The notes beneath the pieces were generated by a model. That model worked only from the letters and a program-made list of their open reading frames with translations. It was not told where the DNA came from and did no database searches. Source: Marinovum sp048263515 (GTDB lineage Bacteria; Pseudomonadota; Alphaproteobacteria; Rhodobacterales; Rhodobacteraceae). Taken from it: DNA of 64,000 nt. The stretch spans positions 372,001 to 436,000 of the forward strand of contig NZ_JBLXEC010000001.1 in NCBI RefSeq assembly GCF_048263515.1. Direction: 5' to 3'. The translations under genes were made by a program, and so were the position numbers. Shown one piece after another: positions 1-8,491 of this stretch; positions within the stretch are counted from its first letter, which is position 1; each line of letters opens with the position of its first letter.

Positions 1-709
1 CCTTGCCGGCGGCAAAGCCTGCGAGGGCCTCGGCCTCGCGACCTGTGTTGATGGTGCGATCGGCCCCCATCCTGCGCGCCATATCGAGGGTGAAATCCGA
101 CAGGTCGGTGGCGGTGATGCTTGCAGCCCCCGCCAGCCGGGCCGACGCAACCGCCAGCAGCCCGATCGGGCCGCAGCCGGTCACCAGCACATCCTTGCCC
201 AACAGAGGCCCAGCCCGGCGCATGGCGTGCAGGGTGACGGCAAGGGGTTCGGCCATCGCGGCCTCTCCGGGCGTGAGGCCCGCGGCCGGGACGCATTGCG
301 CGGCGCTGGCCACCAGCTCCTGGCGGAAGGCGCCCTGGATATGCGGAAAGGGCATGGCCGATCCGTAAAAGCGCATGTTCTCGCAGTGATTGGCTAACCC
401 CTCGTGGCAATATCCACAGGCCCCGCAGGGCCGTGAGGGCGAGACCGCGACGAGATCGCCCTCGGACAGACCACTGACGTCTGATCCGGTTTCGATCACG
501 TGACCGGAGACCTCGTGGCCAAGGATCATCGGCTCGCGCAGGCGCACTGACCCGAAACCGCCATGGTGGTAATAGTGCAGATCTGAGCCGCAGACGCCGC
601 CGGCGGCCACCTTGATGCGCACCTCGCCGGGGGCGAGGGGGCGGTCGTCCTGCCCCGCATGCTCTTCGAGACGGAGGTCCTTGGCGGCGTAAATGACAAG
701 TGATTTCAT
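1..709 (-). CDS. idnD: L-idonate 5-dehydrogenase (zinc MDR family), 3' end outside window
   Basis: Zinc-dependent medium-chain alcohol dehydrogenase that would oxidise L-idonate to 5-ketogluconate in the cytoplasm. Reading from the ATG at 709, the protein shows the catalytic-zinc site CGSDLHYYHHGGFGS followed by GHEVSGHV, the four-cysteine structural zinc loop (CGACGYCHEGLANHC), and the start of the Rossmann domain (GCGPIGLLAV). HYYHHGG is typical of idonate/sorbitol-type enzymes. The gene runs off the window, so only about 236 residues are seen. A GAGG Shine-Dalgarno lies 7-8 nt before the ATG. It starts 10 bp after the 2-hydroxyacid dehydrogenase gene and probably shares its operon. Xylitol or sorbitol dehydrogenase is the alternative; idnO and gluconokinase next door favour idonate. 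Confidence 0.8.
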   Translation of the reverse strand, partial: MKSLVIYAAKDLRLEEHAGQDDRPLAPGEVRIKVAAGGVCGSDLHYYHHGGFGSVRLREPMILGHEVSGHVIETGSDVSGLSEGDLVAVSPSRPCGACGYCHEGLANHCENMRFYGSAMPFPHIQGAFRQELVASAAQCVPAAGLTPGEAAMAEPLAVTLHAMRRAGPLLGKDVLVTGCGPIGLLAVASARLAGAASITATDLSDFTLDMARRMGADRTINTGREAEALAGFAAGK

Positions 710-719
710 GGATTTGACC

Positions 720-1667
720 TCAGATCACAGGGCTGACCGGCGGCTTGCCGGCAAAATGCGCCTCGAGATTGGCGCGCAGCAGGGCACCCATCGCCTTGCG
801 CGTCTCGACGGTCCCCGAGGCCTGGTGCGGTTGCAGCAGGATATTGGGCAGCGCACGGAACCTCGGGTCAAGCGCCGGCTCGCCTTCGAAAACGTCAAGC
901 GCGGCGGCGCCCAATGTGCCATCGCCGAGGGCCGTGATCAGGGCCTCTTCGTCGACATTGGAGGCGCGAGAGACGTTGATGAGCATGCCGTCAGGCCCCA
1001 GCGCCCGCAGAACGTCGGCGTCCACGATGTGCCGGGTCGCCTCGGAGGCCGCGGCCGCGACAAAGAGGAGGTCGCTCCGGGCCGCCAGTTCTTCCGGCGT
1101 GGCGACGAAGGTCCAATCGGGGGCATAGTCCTTGGGCGCTACGTCCGAATAGCTGATCTGCATGTCGAATCCGGCCAGACGCCTGGCGATCTCGAAACCG
1201 ATGCGCCCCAGTCCAAGGATGCCGGCGCGGCGACCGAAGGCCCTGCGCTGAAGCGGCACGGCGCCTTGCGTCTCCCACTGTCCGCCGCGGACCCAGGCGT
1301 CGCCAGCGACGATGCCGCGGCTTTGCGCCAGCATCATCGTCACTGCGAAATCGGCCACGTCACCCGACAGGACATCCGGCGTATTGGTCACCCGGATACC
1401 GCGTGCGCGACAGGCGTCGAGATCGACCGCGTCATAGCCGACGCCATAGACCGAGACGATCTCGAGCTTCGGGCAGGCAGCAATCAGATCGCCCGAGGCG
1501 CCGAGCTCGCCGCGGGTCGCGATGCCGCGCACCTCGGCGGCATGGTGTGCGAGAAAAGCCTCCTGGTCATCGGCGTCGAAGATGCGGCGCATCTCGAAGT
1601 CGGCGTTCAATGGCGCCTCGTCCCAGGACGGGTAGGCCCCCATCTGCAGGATCACGGGTTTGCTCAT
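720..1667 (-). CDS. D-isomer-specific 2-hydroxyacid dehydrogenase (2-ketogluconate/glyoxylate reductase-like)
   Basis: NAD(P)-dependent 2-hydroxyacid dehydrogenase of about 315 residues. The NAD-binding motif GLGRIG is present, as are the catalytic Arg (NVSRAS), Glu (DVFEGEP) and His (LQPHQASGT). The reading frame stays open upstream, but the ATG at 1667 is preceded by AGGAGA and matches the family length. Beside idonate/gluconate genes it most likely reduces 2-ketogluconate to gluconate, as GhrB/TkrA enzymes do; hydroxypyruvate or glyoxylate are also possible. It is first in a leftward operon with idnD and shares a divergent promoter with idnO. Confidence 0.82.
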   Translation of the reverse strand: MSKPVILQMGAYPSWDEAPLNADFEMRRIFDADDQEAFLAHHAAEVRGIATRGELGASGDLIAACPKLEIVSVYGVGYDAVDLDACRARGIRVTNTPDVLSGDVADFAVTMMLAQSRGIVAGDAWVRGGQWETQGAVPLQRRAFGRRAGILGLGRIGFEIARRLAGFDMQISYSDVAPKDYAPDWTFVATPEELAARSDLLFVAAAASEATRHIVDADVLRALGPDGMLINVSRASNVDEEALITALGDGTLGAAALDVFEGEPALDPRFRALPNILLQPHQASGTVETRKAMGALLRANLEAHFAGKPPVSPVI

Positions 1668-1728
1668 GCGGTGTCTCCTTGCCGACCGGCCCACGCCGGA
1701 CCGGCGAATCTTGTGCTTGACGAAAATA

Positions 1729-1740
1729 GTTATCGATAAC
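1729..1740. promoter_or_regulatory. Palindromic operator candidate for the LacI-type gluconate regulator
   Basis: GTTATCGATAAC is a perfect 12-bp palindrome in the short divergent promoter between the 2-hydroxyacid dehydrogenase (start 1667) and idnO (start 1788). It resembles the TGTTACC-GGTAACA type operators of the enterobacterial gluconate regulators GntR and IdnR, which are LacI-family proteins. The LacI-type gene at 3140 in the same locus is the obvious candidate to bind it. The palindrome is seen directly; the regulator assignment is inference. Confidence 0.55.
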
Positions 1741-1787
1741 ATATTGCCAAGAGTCGCTGATGTCGACACCCAAAAAGGAAGACCGTG

Positions 1788-2579
1788 ATGACCCTTCAGG
1801 ACAACTTTCTCGAAACCAGCTTTGGGCTGACCGGCCGGCGCGCGCTGATCACCGGCTCCTCGCAGGGGATCGGCCATGCGCTGGCGATGGGCCTGGCGCG
1901 GGCCGGCGCAAGCGTGGTGCTGAACGGCCGCGACGCGGCCAGGCTCGAAACCGCCCGCGCCGCACTGGAAGAGGCCTGCCCGGGGGTCGAAATCGACACC
2001 CTCTGCTTCGACGTCACCGACCACGAAGCCGTCCGACAGGCGATCGACGGCTTCGAGCTCGAAACCGGGCCGATCGACATCCTCGTGAACAATGCCGGCA
2101 TGCAGCATCGCGCGCCTCTCGAAGACTTCCCGGCCGAGCGTTTCGAGACCCTGATGCAGACCAATGTCTCTTCGGTGTTCAATGTCGGCCAGGCGGTGGC
2201 GCGCTTCATGATCGGCCGCGGCCGCGGCAAGATCATCAATATCTGCTCGGTGCAGACCGCCTTGGCCCGTCCCGGCATCGCGCCCTACACCGCCACCAAG
2301 GGCGCGGTCGCCAACCTGACCAAGGGGATGGCCACCGATTGGGCTCAGCATGGGTTGCAGTGCAACGCCATTGCCCCGGGCTATTTCGAAACGCCGCTCA
2401 ACGCCGCCCTGGTGGAAAACCCCGAGTTCACCGCATGGCTGGAGAAACGGACCCCGGCCGGGCGCTGGGGCAGGGTCGAAGAGCTGGTCGGTGCCTGTGT
2501 CTTCCTGTCGTCGGGTGCGGCGAGCTTCGTCAACGGTCACGTGCTCTTTGTGGACGGAGGCATCAGTGTTTCCCTTTGA
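1788..2579 (+). CDS. idnO: Gluconate 5-dehydrogenase (SDR family)
   Basis: Short-chain dehydrogenase of 263 residues that would interconvert 5-ketogluconate and D-gluconate. It has the cofactor motif TGSSQGIG near the N-terminus, NNAG, and the catalytic Ser-Tyr-Lys set (ICSVQ, YTATK). The C-terminal VDGGISVSL is typical of the IdnO/Gno group. A GTG lies directly before the ATG at 1788, and AGGAAG sits just upstream; the ATG is preferred. Its 3' end overlaps the gluconokinase gene by 14 nt, so the two are probably translationally coupled. With idnD and gluconokinase it gives idonate, 5-ketogluconate, gluconate, then 6-phosphogluconate. Confidence 0.85.
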   Translation: MTLQDNFLETSFGLTGRRALITGSSQGIGHALAMGLARAGASVVLNGRDAARLETARAALEEACPGVEIDTLCFDVTDHEAVRQAIDGFELETGPIDILVNNAGMQHRAPLEDFPAERFETLMQTNVSSVFNVGQAVARFMIGRGRGKIINICSVQTALARPGIAPYTATKGAVANLTKGMATDWAQHGLQCNAIAPGYFETPLNAALVENPEFTAWLEKRTPAGRWGRVEELVGACVFLSSGAASFVNGHVLFVDGGISVSL

Positions 2580-3102
2580 GGCGCAGCATATCGTGCTGAT
2601 GGGCGTCAGCGGTTGCGGGAAGTCCACCATCGGACAGGCGCTGTCCGCGGCAACCGGGCTGACCTATCTCGACGGTGACGATCTTCACCCTGTCGCCAAC
2701 GTCGAAAAGATGCGCCGGGGCGTGCCGCTCGAAGATGCAGATCGCGCGCCCTGGCTGGCGGACTGCGGACGCAGGCTGGCCGATGCGCCGTCGGGGCTGA
2801 TCCTAGGCTGCTCGGCGTTGAAGGCCGGTTACCGGTCGATGATCCGTCGCCACGCCAGTCCGGCGGTGCCGATCTTCGTCTACCTGCACGGGTCGAGACC
2901 GACCTTGCAGATGCGGTTGGGCGGACGGCAGGACCATTTCATGCCGAAGGCGCTGCTCGACAGCCAGATCGCCACGCTCGACGTGCCAGCGCCCGGGGAA
3001 CAGGCGATCACCGTCAGCATCGACCAGCCGGCCGCGACGGTGGCACAGCAGATCCTCACGCGGATCACCCGCCGGCTGTCGCCGGTTGCTCGGGCGGCGT
3101 GA
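2566..3102 (+). CDS. gntK: Gluconokinase
   Basis: Thermoresistant-type gluconokinase of 178 residues that phosphorylates D-gluconate to 6-phosphogluconate for the Entner-Doudoroff or pentose phosphate route. The P-loop GVSGCGKST is at the N-terminus, followed by the substrate-pocket motif DGDDLHP, CSALK, and the conserved GGRQDHFMPKALLDSQ segment. The frame is open further upstream, but the GTG at 2566 has a GGAGG ribosome site five bases before it and overlaps the idnO end. It lies immediately upstream of the LacI-type regulator and probably shares its transcript. Confidence 0.9.
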   Translation: MFPFEAQHIVLMGVSGCGKSTIGQALSAATGLTYLDGDDLHPVANVEKMRRGVPLEDADRAPWLADCGRRLADAPSGLILGCSALKAGYRSMIRRHASPAVPIFVYLHGSRPTLQMRLGGRQDHFMPKALLDSQIATLDVPAPGEQAITVSIDQPAATVAQQILTRITRRLSPVARAA

Positions 3103-3139
3103 GGCGGCTACTGAACGCTGACACATCCGGAGGGCTCAG

Positions 3140-4165
3140 GTGAAAAGACCGGCGCAGGGCGGCAAGGTCAAGATGTCGGACATCGCGGCGGCGGTGGGCG
3201 TCTCGGCGATGACGGTGTCGCGCGCCTTCAAGGGGGACAGCGGCATCAACGCAAAGACCCGGGCCCGCATCCTGAGCAAGGCCGAGGAGCTGGGCTATGT
3301 CTTTGATGCCACCGCCGCGAACCTGCGCCAAAGCCGCAGCGGATTTGTCGCCGTCACCGTGCCCTCGATCGAGAATGCCAACTTTTCCGCCACGGTCCGG
3401 GAGCTGTCTCGTGGGCTGCTGAAGAAGGATCTGCAGATCCTTTTGGCCAATACCGAATATGATCCCGAAGAAGAGGAGCGACTGATCGCGCAGCTTCTGC
3501 GCCGCAACCCCGAGGCGGTGGTGCTGACCGGCGGCGAACACAGCGTGCGCACGCGGACGATGCTGGAAAACGTGGCAATTCCGGTGATCGAGATCTGGGA
3601 CCTGCCGGAGCGGCCGATCGGCCACGTGGTGGGCTTTTCCAACCGGACCTCGGTGACGGCATTGGTCGACCACATGGTCAGATGCGGGCGGCGGCGCCTG
3701 GCGTTTCTGGGCGGCGAGACCGAGCGCGACCCGCGCGGCGTGCAAAGGCGCGAAGGGTTCATCGAGGCCATGGCACACCACGGGCTGGAGGCCCATCGGC
3801 TGGTGCCGGCCGGCGCGGCGCCGGTGGGCATGACCGAAGGGGCGGCGGGGCTCGACCTGATGCTGGATCACTACCCGGAGACCGACGGGCTGATCTGTGT
3901 GTCCGACCTGGTGGCGTTCGGCGCACTGGCGCAATGCAAGCGACGCGGCCTGCGGGTGCCCGAAGACCTGGCGGTCTCGGGCTTCGGCAATTACGAGATC
4001 GGTCGGGTCTGCGAGCCGCCGCTGACCACCATCGATGTCCATGCCGGGCGGCTGGGGGCGCGCACTGCGGACCTGGTGCTCGAGGTGCTGGCGGCGACGC
4101 CGGGTGGCGTGGCGCAACGCCACGTCCTTCAGCCCGACCTGATTCTGCGCCGCTCGACCCCCTGA
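3140..4165 (+). CDS. LacI-family transcriptional regulator
   Basis: LacI/GalR regulator of 341 residues. The N-terminal helix-turn-helix is clear (MSDIAAAVGVSAMTVSRAFKG), followed by a hinge and a periplasmic-binding-protein-like sensor domain of about 270 residues ending in the usual DLILRRST. The GTG start is preceded by CGGAGGG at 6-nt spacing. The N-terminus (KVKMSDIAAAVGVS) resembles gluconate repressors GntR/IdnR. It probably senses gluconate or an idonate metabolite and acts at the palindrome at 1729-1740; effector and site are inferred. Confidence 0.85.
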   Translation: MKRPAQGGKVKMSDIAAAVGVSAMTVSRAFKGDSGINAKTRARILSKAEELGYVFDATAANLRQSRSGFVAVTVPSIENANFSATVRELSRGLLKKDLQILLANTEYDPEEEERLIAQLLRRNPEAVVLTGGEHSVRTRTMLENVAIPVIEIWDLPERPIGHVVGFSNRTSVTALVDHMVRCGRRRLAFLGGETERDPRGVQRREGFIEAMAHHGLEAHRLVPAGAAPVGMTEGAAGLDLMLDHYPETDGLICVSDLVAFGALAQCKRRGLRVPEDLAVSGFGNYEIGRVCEPPLTTIDVHAGRLGARTADLVLEVLAATPGGVAQRHVLQPDLILRRSTP

Positions 4166-4192
4166 GCCGGGGTCGCGCAGCGCAGCCTGGGG

Positions 4193-4867
4193 TCAGAGAT
4201 CGGTGGTCAGCCCCTTGGCCTCGAGCACCGGCTCGAGCCCGCAGAGATCGATCACCGTGCGCCCGGCCTTGTATTTCTCGATCAGGTCGGCCTCGATGTC
4301 CTCGCGCTCCTGTGACAGCCTCGCCACCCTCGCGGCGTCCTCGCGCCGCACCACCACCAGCCCGTCGGCATCACCGCAGAGCACGTCGCCGGGGCGCACC
4401 AGCTCGCCGCCGATCACGATGTCGCAGCCGGTCCGGCCCAGGGTCTCCTTTACCGTGCCCTTGATGCAGACGTTGAGCGAGAACACCGGAAGCCCCAATT
4501 CGATCAGCGCCTGGGTGTCGCGCACGCCGGTGTCGGTGATCACCCCTGCAATTCCCTTGGCGACGCAGGCATTGCCCAGAACATCGCCGAAGCACCCGGC
4601 CTCTTCGTATTCTCCCGCCGACATGACGATGACATCGCCGGCCTGGGCATAGTGAATGGCCAGTTGAAGCATCAGGTTGTCGCGCGGCGCGCCCAGCACG
4701 GTAAAGGCCGGACCGCAGAGCCGCATGGTGCGGTCGATCGGCTTCAGGCGAGAGTCGAGCGCGCCGAGCCGGCCCTGGGCCTCATGCACGGTGGCGCTGC
4801 CGAAGGGGGCCAGGGCCGCCACGTCCTCGGGTCTGGCACGTTCGAATTTGGTAACGATATTGGGCAT
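4193..4867 (-). CDS. RraA-like family aldolase/decarboxylase
   Basis: RraA-fold protein of 224 residues, related to 4-hydroxy-4-methyl-2-oxoglutarate and 4-carboxy-4-hydroxy-2-oxoadipate aldolases with oxaloacetate decarboxylase activity. Conserved metal/substrate segments are visible: VITDTGVRDTQAL (Arg and Asp) and GDADGLVVV. Upstream in-frame codons exist, but the ATG at 4867 has GGAGG eight bases before it and gives the family length. It is divergent from the BCCP-biotin carboxylase-pxp operon, across a promoter with a long direct repeat. A pyruvate- or oxalate-releasing lyase role is likely; the substrate is unknown. Confidence 0.75.
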   Translation of the reverse strand: MPNIVTKFERARPEDVAALAPFGSATVHEAQGRLGALDSRLKPIDRTMRLCGPAFTVLGAPRDNLMLQLAIHYAQAGDVIVMSAGEYEEAGCFGDVLGNACVAKGIAGVITDTGVRDTQALIELGLPVFSLNVCIKGTVKETLGRTGCDIVIGGELVRPGDVLCGDADGLVVVRREDAARVARLSQEREDIEADLIEKYKAGRTVIDLCGLEPVLEAKGLTTDL

Positions 4868-4953
4868 TTGATGCGCCTCCTGCAGATCGGTCGGGCCGTG
4901 GCCCGGATGCGCGCAATTTATCGGCGCGGGGTGCGCGCGGATAACATCAACTG

Positions 4954-5025
4954 GCTCTGACATGATCGCGCTTTGCTATGCACCTGCGGACCGGGTCATT
5001 TGAAAGCGCTCTGACATCATCGCGC
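4954..5025. repeat. Direct repeat pair in the rraA-like/pxp divergent promoter
   Basis: GCTCTGACATGATCGCGC (4954-4971) and GCTCTGACATCATCGCGC (5008-5025) differ at one base of 18 and are spaced 54 bp start to start. Between them, at 5001-5014, is TGAAAGCGCTCTGA, which resembles a LacI-family half-palindrome. The region separates the leftward RraA-like gene from the rightward BCCP operon. Binding by a regulator is inference. Confidence 0.5.
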
Positions 5026-5086
5026 GGCGCCGATGCTAACTTCGACCAAACAGCAGTCGATCCCAGCAAGAGGAACCGGTTCCGTT

Positions 5087-5512
5087 ATGCCGATGTCAGT
5101 CGAGGCCCTCATTTCCAGCATGGACTGGGCCGCCAGCAACAACCTGAGTGAATACGGCTTCAGGCGCGACGGCTGCCGTGTGTCGCTGCAGCGGGGCGCA
5201 GAGGGTTCCGTAACTGCCCCCGTACCAGCGGCAAAGCCGGCCGCGGCGCAGACCCCGGAAGAGGCAAGTGGCGGGCTCGAGGCGATCGAAGCGCCGCTGT
5301 CGGGGACCTGTTACTTGGCACAGGACGCGGGCTCGCCCCCCTTTGTCGAGATCGGAGCAGCGGTCTCGACGGGGCAGACGATTTGCCTGATCGAGGCAAT
5401 GAAGGTGATGACCTCGGTCACCGCGGACCGCGACGGCACGCTGGAGGAAATCTGCATTGTCGATGGCGCGACCGTCGAAGCCGGTGCAAGCCTGATGAGG
5501 GTGCGGACATGA
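5087..5512 (+). CDS. accB: Biotin carboxyl carrier protein (AccB paralogue) of the pxp operon
   Basis: BCCP of about 141 residues from the ATG at 5087. After an N-terminal helix-rich part and an Ala/Pro linker comes a biotinyl domain with the acceptor motif EAMKVM; the lysine is residue 106. The frame is open upstream to 5033, but AAGAGGA ahead of 5087 favours this start; an ATG at 5093 is also possible. Its stop overlaps the biotin carboxylase start by 4 nt. It would carry carboxybiotin made by the next gene. Sitting with pxpBC rather than accD/accA, it is likely dedicated to this operon and not to fatty-acid synthesis. Confidence 0.85.
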   Translation: MPMSVEALISSMDWAASNNLSEYGFRRDGCRVSLQRGAEGSVTAPVPAAKPAAAQTPEEASGGLEAIEAPLSGTCYLAQDAGSPPFVEIGAAVSTGQTICLIEAMKVMTSVTADRDGTLEEICIVDGATVEAGASLMRVRT

Positions 5513-6879
5513 CCCGAGCAGACCAGCAAACCGTCTTCATAGCCAACCGCGGGGAAATTGCCCTGCGCATCATCCGCGCCTGCCGCCGGCTGGGCCTGCG
5601 CGTTGTCTGCGGCTATTCCGAGGCCGACCGGGGCGCACCCTATCTCGACCTGGCCGATGCCGCGATCTGTATCGGTCCGGCACCGGCCTCGAAAAGCTAT
5701 CTCAACATTCCTGCCGTCATCCAGGCGGCGCGCTTGCTGGGGGCCGACCTGGTGCATCCGGGGTATGGCTTTCTGTCGGAAAACGCGGGCTTTGCCGAGG
5801 CCGTTACGGCCGCCGGGATGAGGCTGATCGGACCCAGCGCCGATGTCATGCGCCGGATGGGCGACAAGGTCGAAGCCAAGGCCGCGATGATCGCCGCGGG
5901 CGTGCCCTGCGTGCCGGGGCCCGACAGCACGCTGCCGAAGGACCCTGCTGCGATAGCCGCCATTGCCGAGGAGATCGGCTACCCGGTGATCCTCAAGGCC
6001 GCCGGCGGGGGCGGCGGGCGCGGAATGCGTATCGTCCGCGACCCCGCCGCGCTGGCCGAAGCCTGCATGCTGACCCGACAAGAGGCCGAGCGGTTCTTTG
6101 GCAACCCCGACATCTACATGGAGAAGTTCCTGCAACGGCCCCGGCACGTCGAGATCCAGATCCTCGCTGATGCCCATGGCACCGCGCTCTGGTTGGGCGA
6201 CCGCGACTGTTCGATGCAGCGCCGTCACCAGAAGCTGATCGAGGAGGCCCCGGCGCCGGGGATCGACCGCGCCCTGATCGCCGAGATCGGCGCGCGCTGC
6301 GCAGCCTCCTGCCGCGAGATCGGCTATGTCGGAGCGGGCACCTTCGAGTTCCTCTACGAAGACGGCCAGTTCTATTTCATCGAGATGAACACCCGTATCC
6401 AGGTCGAACATCCGGTGACCGAGCTGGTGACCGGGCTGGACATCGTCGCCCTGCAGATCGACGTCGCCCTCGGCGCGGCGCTGCCCCTCAGCCAGGACCA
6501 GGTCGCCAGTGCCGGACATGCCATCGAATGCCGGATCAACGCCGAAGACCCCGAGAGCTTTTCACCCAGTCCGGGCCGCGTCACGGGGCTGCATCTGCCC
6601 GGCGGGCCGGGCATCCGCGTCGAAACGCATATTGTCGCCGGGGCCGAGGTCTCTGCCCATTACGATTCGATGATTGCCAAGGTGATCGCCCATGGCGCGA
6701 CCCGCGAAGAGGCGCTGTCGCGCGCCTGCACTGCGCTGGCCGAACTGCGGATCGACGGGGTGAGGTGCAATGCGACGCTGCACGCGGCGCTGCTGGCCGA
6801 CCCGGGCTTTGTCGCCGGAGGCGTGTCGATCCATCATTTCGAACAGTGGCTTGCCGCGCAGGAGAAGGCCGATGTCTGA
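5509..6879 (+). CDS. accC: Biotin carboxylase (AccC paralogue) of the pxp operon
   Basis: ATP-grasp biotin carboxylase of 456 residues that carboxylates BCCP-bound biotin using ATP and bicarbonate. Visible landmarks are the N-terminal IANRGEIA, HPGYGFLSEN, the glycine-rich loop KAAGGGGGRGM, the RHQKLIEEAPAP segment, the FIEMNTRIQVEHPVTE active-site block, and the C-terminal domain from GHAIECRINAEDP. The ATG overlaps the accB stop (ATGA). Length matches stand-alone AccC. The 8-nt overlap with pxpB ties it to the oxoprolinase genes. Its role there is unclear; a carboxylation step on the PxpBC substrate is an inference. Confidence 0.9.
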   Translation: MTRADQQTVFIANRGEIALRIIRACRRLGLRVVCGYSEADRGAPYLDLADAAICIGPAPASKSYLNIPAVIQAARLLGADLVHPGYGFLSENAGFAEAVTAAGMRLIGPSADVMRRMGDKVEAKAAMIAAGVPCVPGPDSTLPKDPAAIAAIAEEIGYPVILKAAGGGGGRGMRIVRDPAALAEACMLTRQEAERFFGNPDIYMEKFLQRPRHVEIQILADAHGTALWLGDRDCSMQRRHQKLIEEAPAPGIDRALIAEIGARCAASCREIGYVGAGTFEFLYEDGQFYFIEMNTRIQVEHPVTELVTGLDIVALQIDVALGAALPLSQDQVASAGHAIECRINAEDPESFSPSPGRVTGLHLPGGPGIRVETHIVAGAEVSAHYDSMIAKVIAHGATREEALSRACTALAELRIDGVRCNATLHAALLADPGFVAGGVSIHHFEQWLAAQEKADV

Positions 6880-7525
6880 GACAGGGCTCTTCCCGATCGG
6901 AAGCCGCAGCTTCCTCTACCAGGTGGACTGCCCCTTCGACCTGGCTCACCAGCGCCGGGTCTGGGCCCTGGCCGAAGCCGCCGGCACCCGCGACGACGTG
7001 CTCGAGGCTGTGCCCGGCATGACCAACCTGACCCTGCGCCTCGCCAAGGTGCCGACGGACCTCGAGGCCCTGGAACGCGCTTTGGACGCGCTCTGGGCCG
7101 AGGGACGGCAGAAGGACCTGTCCGGCAAGGTGCTCGAGATCGAGATCGTCTACGGCGGGACCGGCGGACCGCATCTGCAGGAGGTCTGCGAGATCACCAG
7201 GCTGGGCGTCGACGAGGTGATCCGCCGTCACAGCGCACCGGACTACCCGGTTTTCGCGGTCGGAAGTCACGCCGGCTATTGCTACCTCGGCGGCCTCGAT
7301 CCGCGGCTTGAAACGCCGCGCCGCAAGGTTCCGCTGCAAAGCCTGCCGGGCGGGTCGCTCTCGATCGCCGGCCTGCAGACCGGGGTCTCGGCTTCGGCCG
7401 GTCCCAGCGGCTGGAACACCATCGGCGCCGCCGACATCAGCTTCTTCGATCCGGCGAGACAGCCCGCCGCGCTGCTCCAGCCTGGCGACGCCATTCGCTT
7501 TACCCCGGTGGAGGTGATCACATGA
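6872..7525 (+). CDS. pxpB: 5-oxoprolinase subunit PxpB (KipI / allophanate-hydrolase subunit 1 family)
   Basis: PxpB/KipI family protein of 217 residues. It carries the family signature VYGGTGGPHLQEVCEITRLGVDEVIRRH and FAVGSHAGYCYLGGLDPRL, with PRR and the conserved SGWNTIGA near the end. With PxpC and PxpA it forms the ATP-dependent enzyme that opens 5-oxoproline to glutamate. The ATG at 6872 overlaps the biotin carboxylase end by 8 nt, and pxpC follows with an ATGA overlap. In other bacteria KipI also inhibits the sporulation kinase KinA, which is irrelevant here. Confidence 0.85.
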   Translation: MSETGLFPIGSRSFLYQVDCPFDLAHQRRVWALAEAAGTRDDVLEAVPGMTNLTLRLAKVPTDLEALERALDALWAEGRQKDLSGKVLEIEIVYGGTGGPHLQEVCEITRLGVDEVIRRHSAPDYPVFAVGSHAGYCYLGGLDPRLETPRRKVPLQSLPGGSLSIAGLQTGVSASAGPSGWNTIGAADISFFDPARQPAALLQPGDAIRFTPVEVIT

Positions 7526-8490
7526 TCGAGGTTGTCGCCATCCCGCCACTTGCCACGGTGCAGGATCTCGGCCGCAACGGCCATTGGCACAACGGCCTCG
7601 GCTGCGCCGGGGCAATGGACCCAATGGCGCACCGCGTGGCCAACCTGATGCTCGGCAACGAGGAAACGGCAGCAACGCTGGAAATTCCGCTGACGCCGGC
7701 GCGGTTCGTCCTTGTCGAAGATACCGCGGTCTCTCTGGCCGGTGCTGCCTGTGATGCCAGGCTCGACGGGGTGGCTCTGCCGCGCTGCTGGGCAGGGTCC
7801 GCGCGCGCCGGTCAGACGCTGGAACTGGGCGCGATGCGCGACGGTGCGCGGGTCTACCTCGGCTTGCCAGGTGGCATCGACGTGCCAGAAGTGCTGGGCT
7901 CGCGCAGCACCCAGCTGCGCGAGGGCTTTGGCGGGTTCGAGGGCCGTGTCCTGGCGCCGGGCGACCGTCTCGAGGGGGCCGCGCCACGTCGTGCCGCGCC
8001 AGAGATCAGCTATGCGCTGCCTGCGCCGCGACAGAACGGCGCCGCCGACATCGTGCTGCGTGTCCTGCCGTCAAGCGAGACGCAGGAATTCGCCGTCGAC
8101 GCTCTGGACGCCTTCTTTGGCGAACCCTACCAGGTCACCCCCGCCAGCAACCGGCAAGGCTATCGCCTGAGCGGCCCCGAGCTTCTGCGCGAGGCGCAAG
8201 GCGAGTTGCGCTCGCATGGCATCGCGCCCGGCATCGTCCAGGTGCCGGGCGGGGGGCAGCCGATCATTCAACTCGCCGATTCCGCGACAATGGGCGGATA
8301 TCCCAAGATCGCCTGCGTGATCGAACCGGACCTCTGGCGCCTGGGTCAGGCCCGTCCCGGCGACACCCTGCGCTTTGCCCGCATTGATCTGGCCGGGGCG
8401 CAACGCGCCGAAACCGACGAAGGTACCTGGCTGGAAGGGCTGCGGCGCAGCCTCGCCGGGGCACGTGATCTTCAGAAGAGTTGGAGTTGA
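7522..8490 (+). CDS. pxpC: 5-oxoprolinase subunit PxpC (biotin-dependent carboxyltransferase-like, KipA family)
   Basis: PxpC/KipA protein of 322 residues. The N-terminal TVQDLGRNGH and AMDPMAHRVANLMLGN blocks define the family. GLPGGIDVPEVLGSRSTQLREGFGG and the late GIVQVPGGGQPIIQLADSATMGGYPKIACV motif match allophanate-hydrolase subunit 2. The fold is shared with urea-carboxylase carboxyltransferase parts, so the neighbouring biotin carboxylase and BCCP may be functional partners. The start overlaps the pxpB stop (ATGA). Confidence 0.87.
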   Translation: MIEVVAIPPLATVQDLGRNGHWHNGLGCAGAMDPMAHRVANLMLGNEETAATLEIPLTPARFVLVEDTAVSLAGAACDARLDGVALPRCWAGSARAGQTLELGAMRDGARVYLGLPGGIDVPEVLGSRSTQLREGFGGFEGRVLAPGDRLEGAAPRRAAPEISYALPAPRQNGAADIVLRVLPSSETQEFAVDALDAFFGEPYQVTPASNRQGYRLSGPELLREAQGELRSHGIAPGIVQVPGGGQPIIQLADSATMGGYPKIACVIEPDLWRLGQARPGDTLRFARIDLAGAQRAETDEGTWLEGLRRSLAGARDLQKSWS

Positions 8491-8491
8491 G

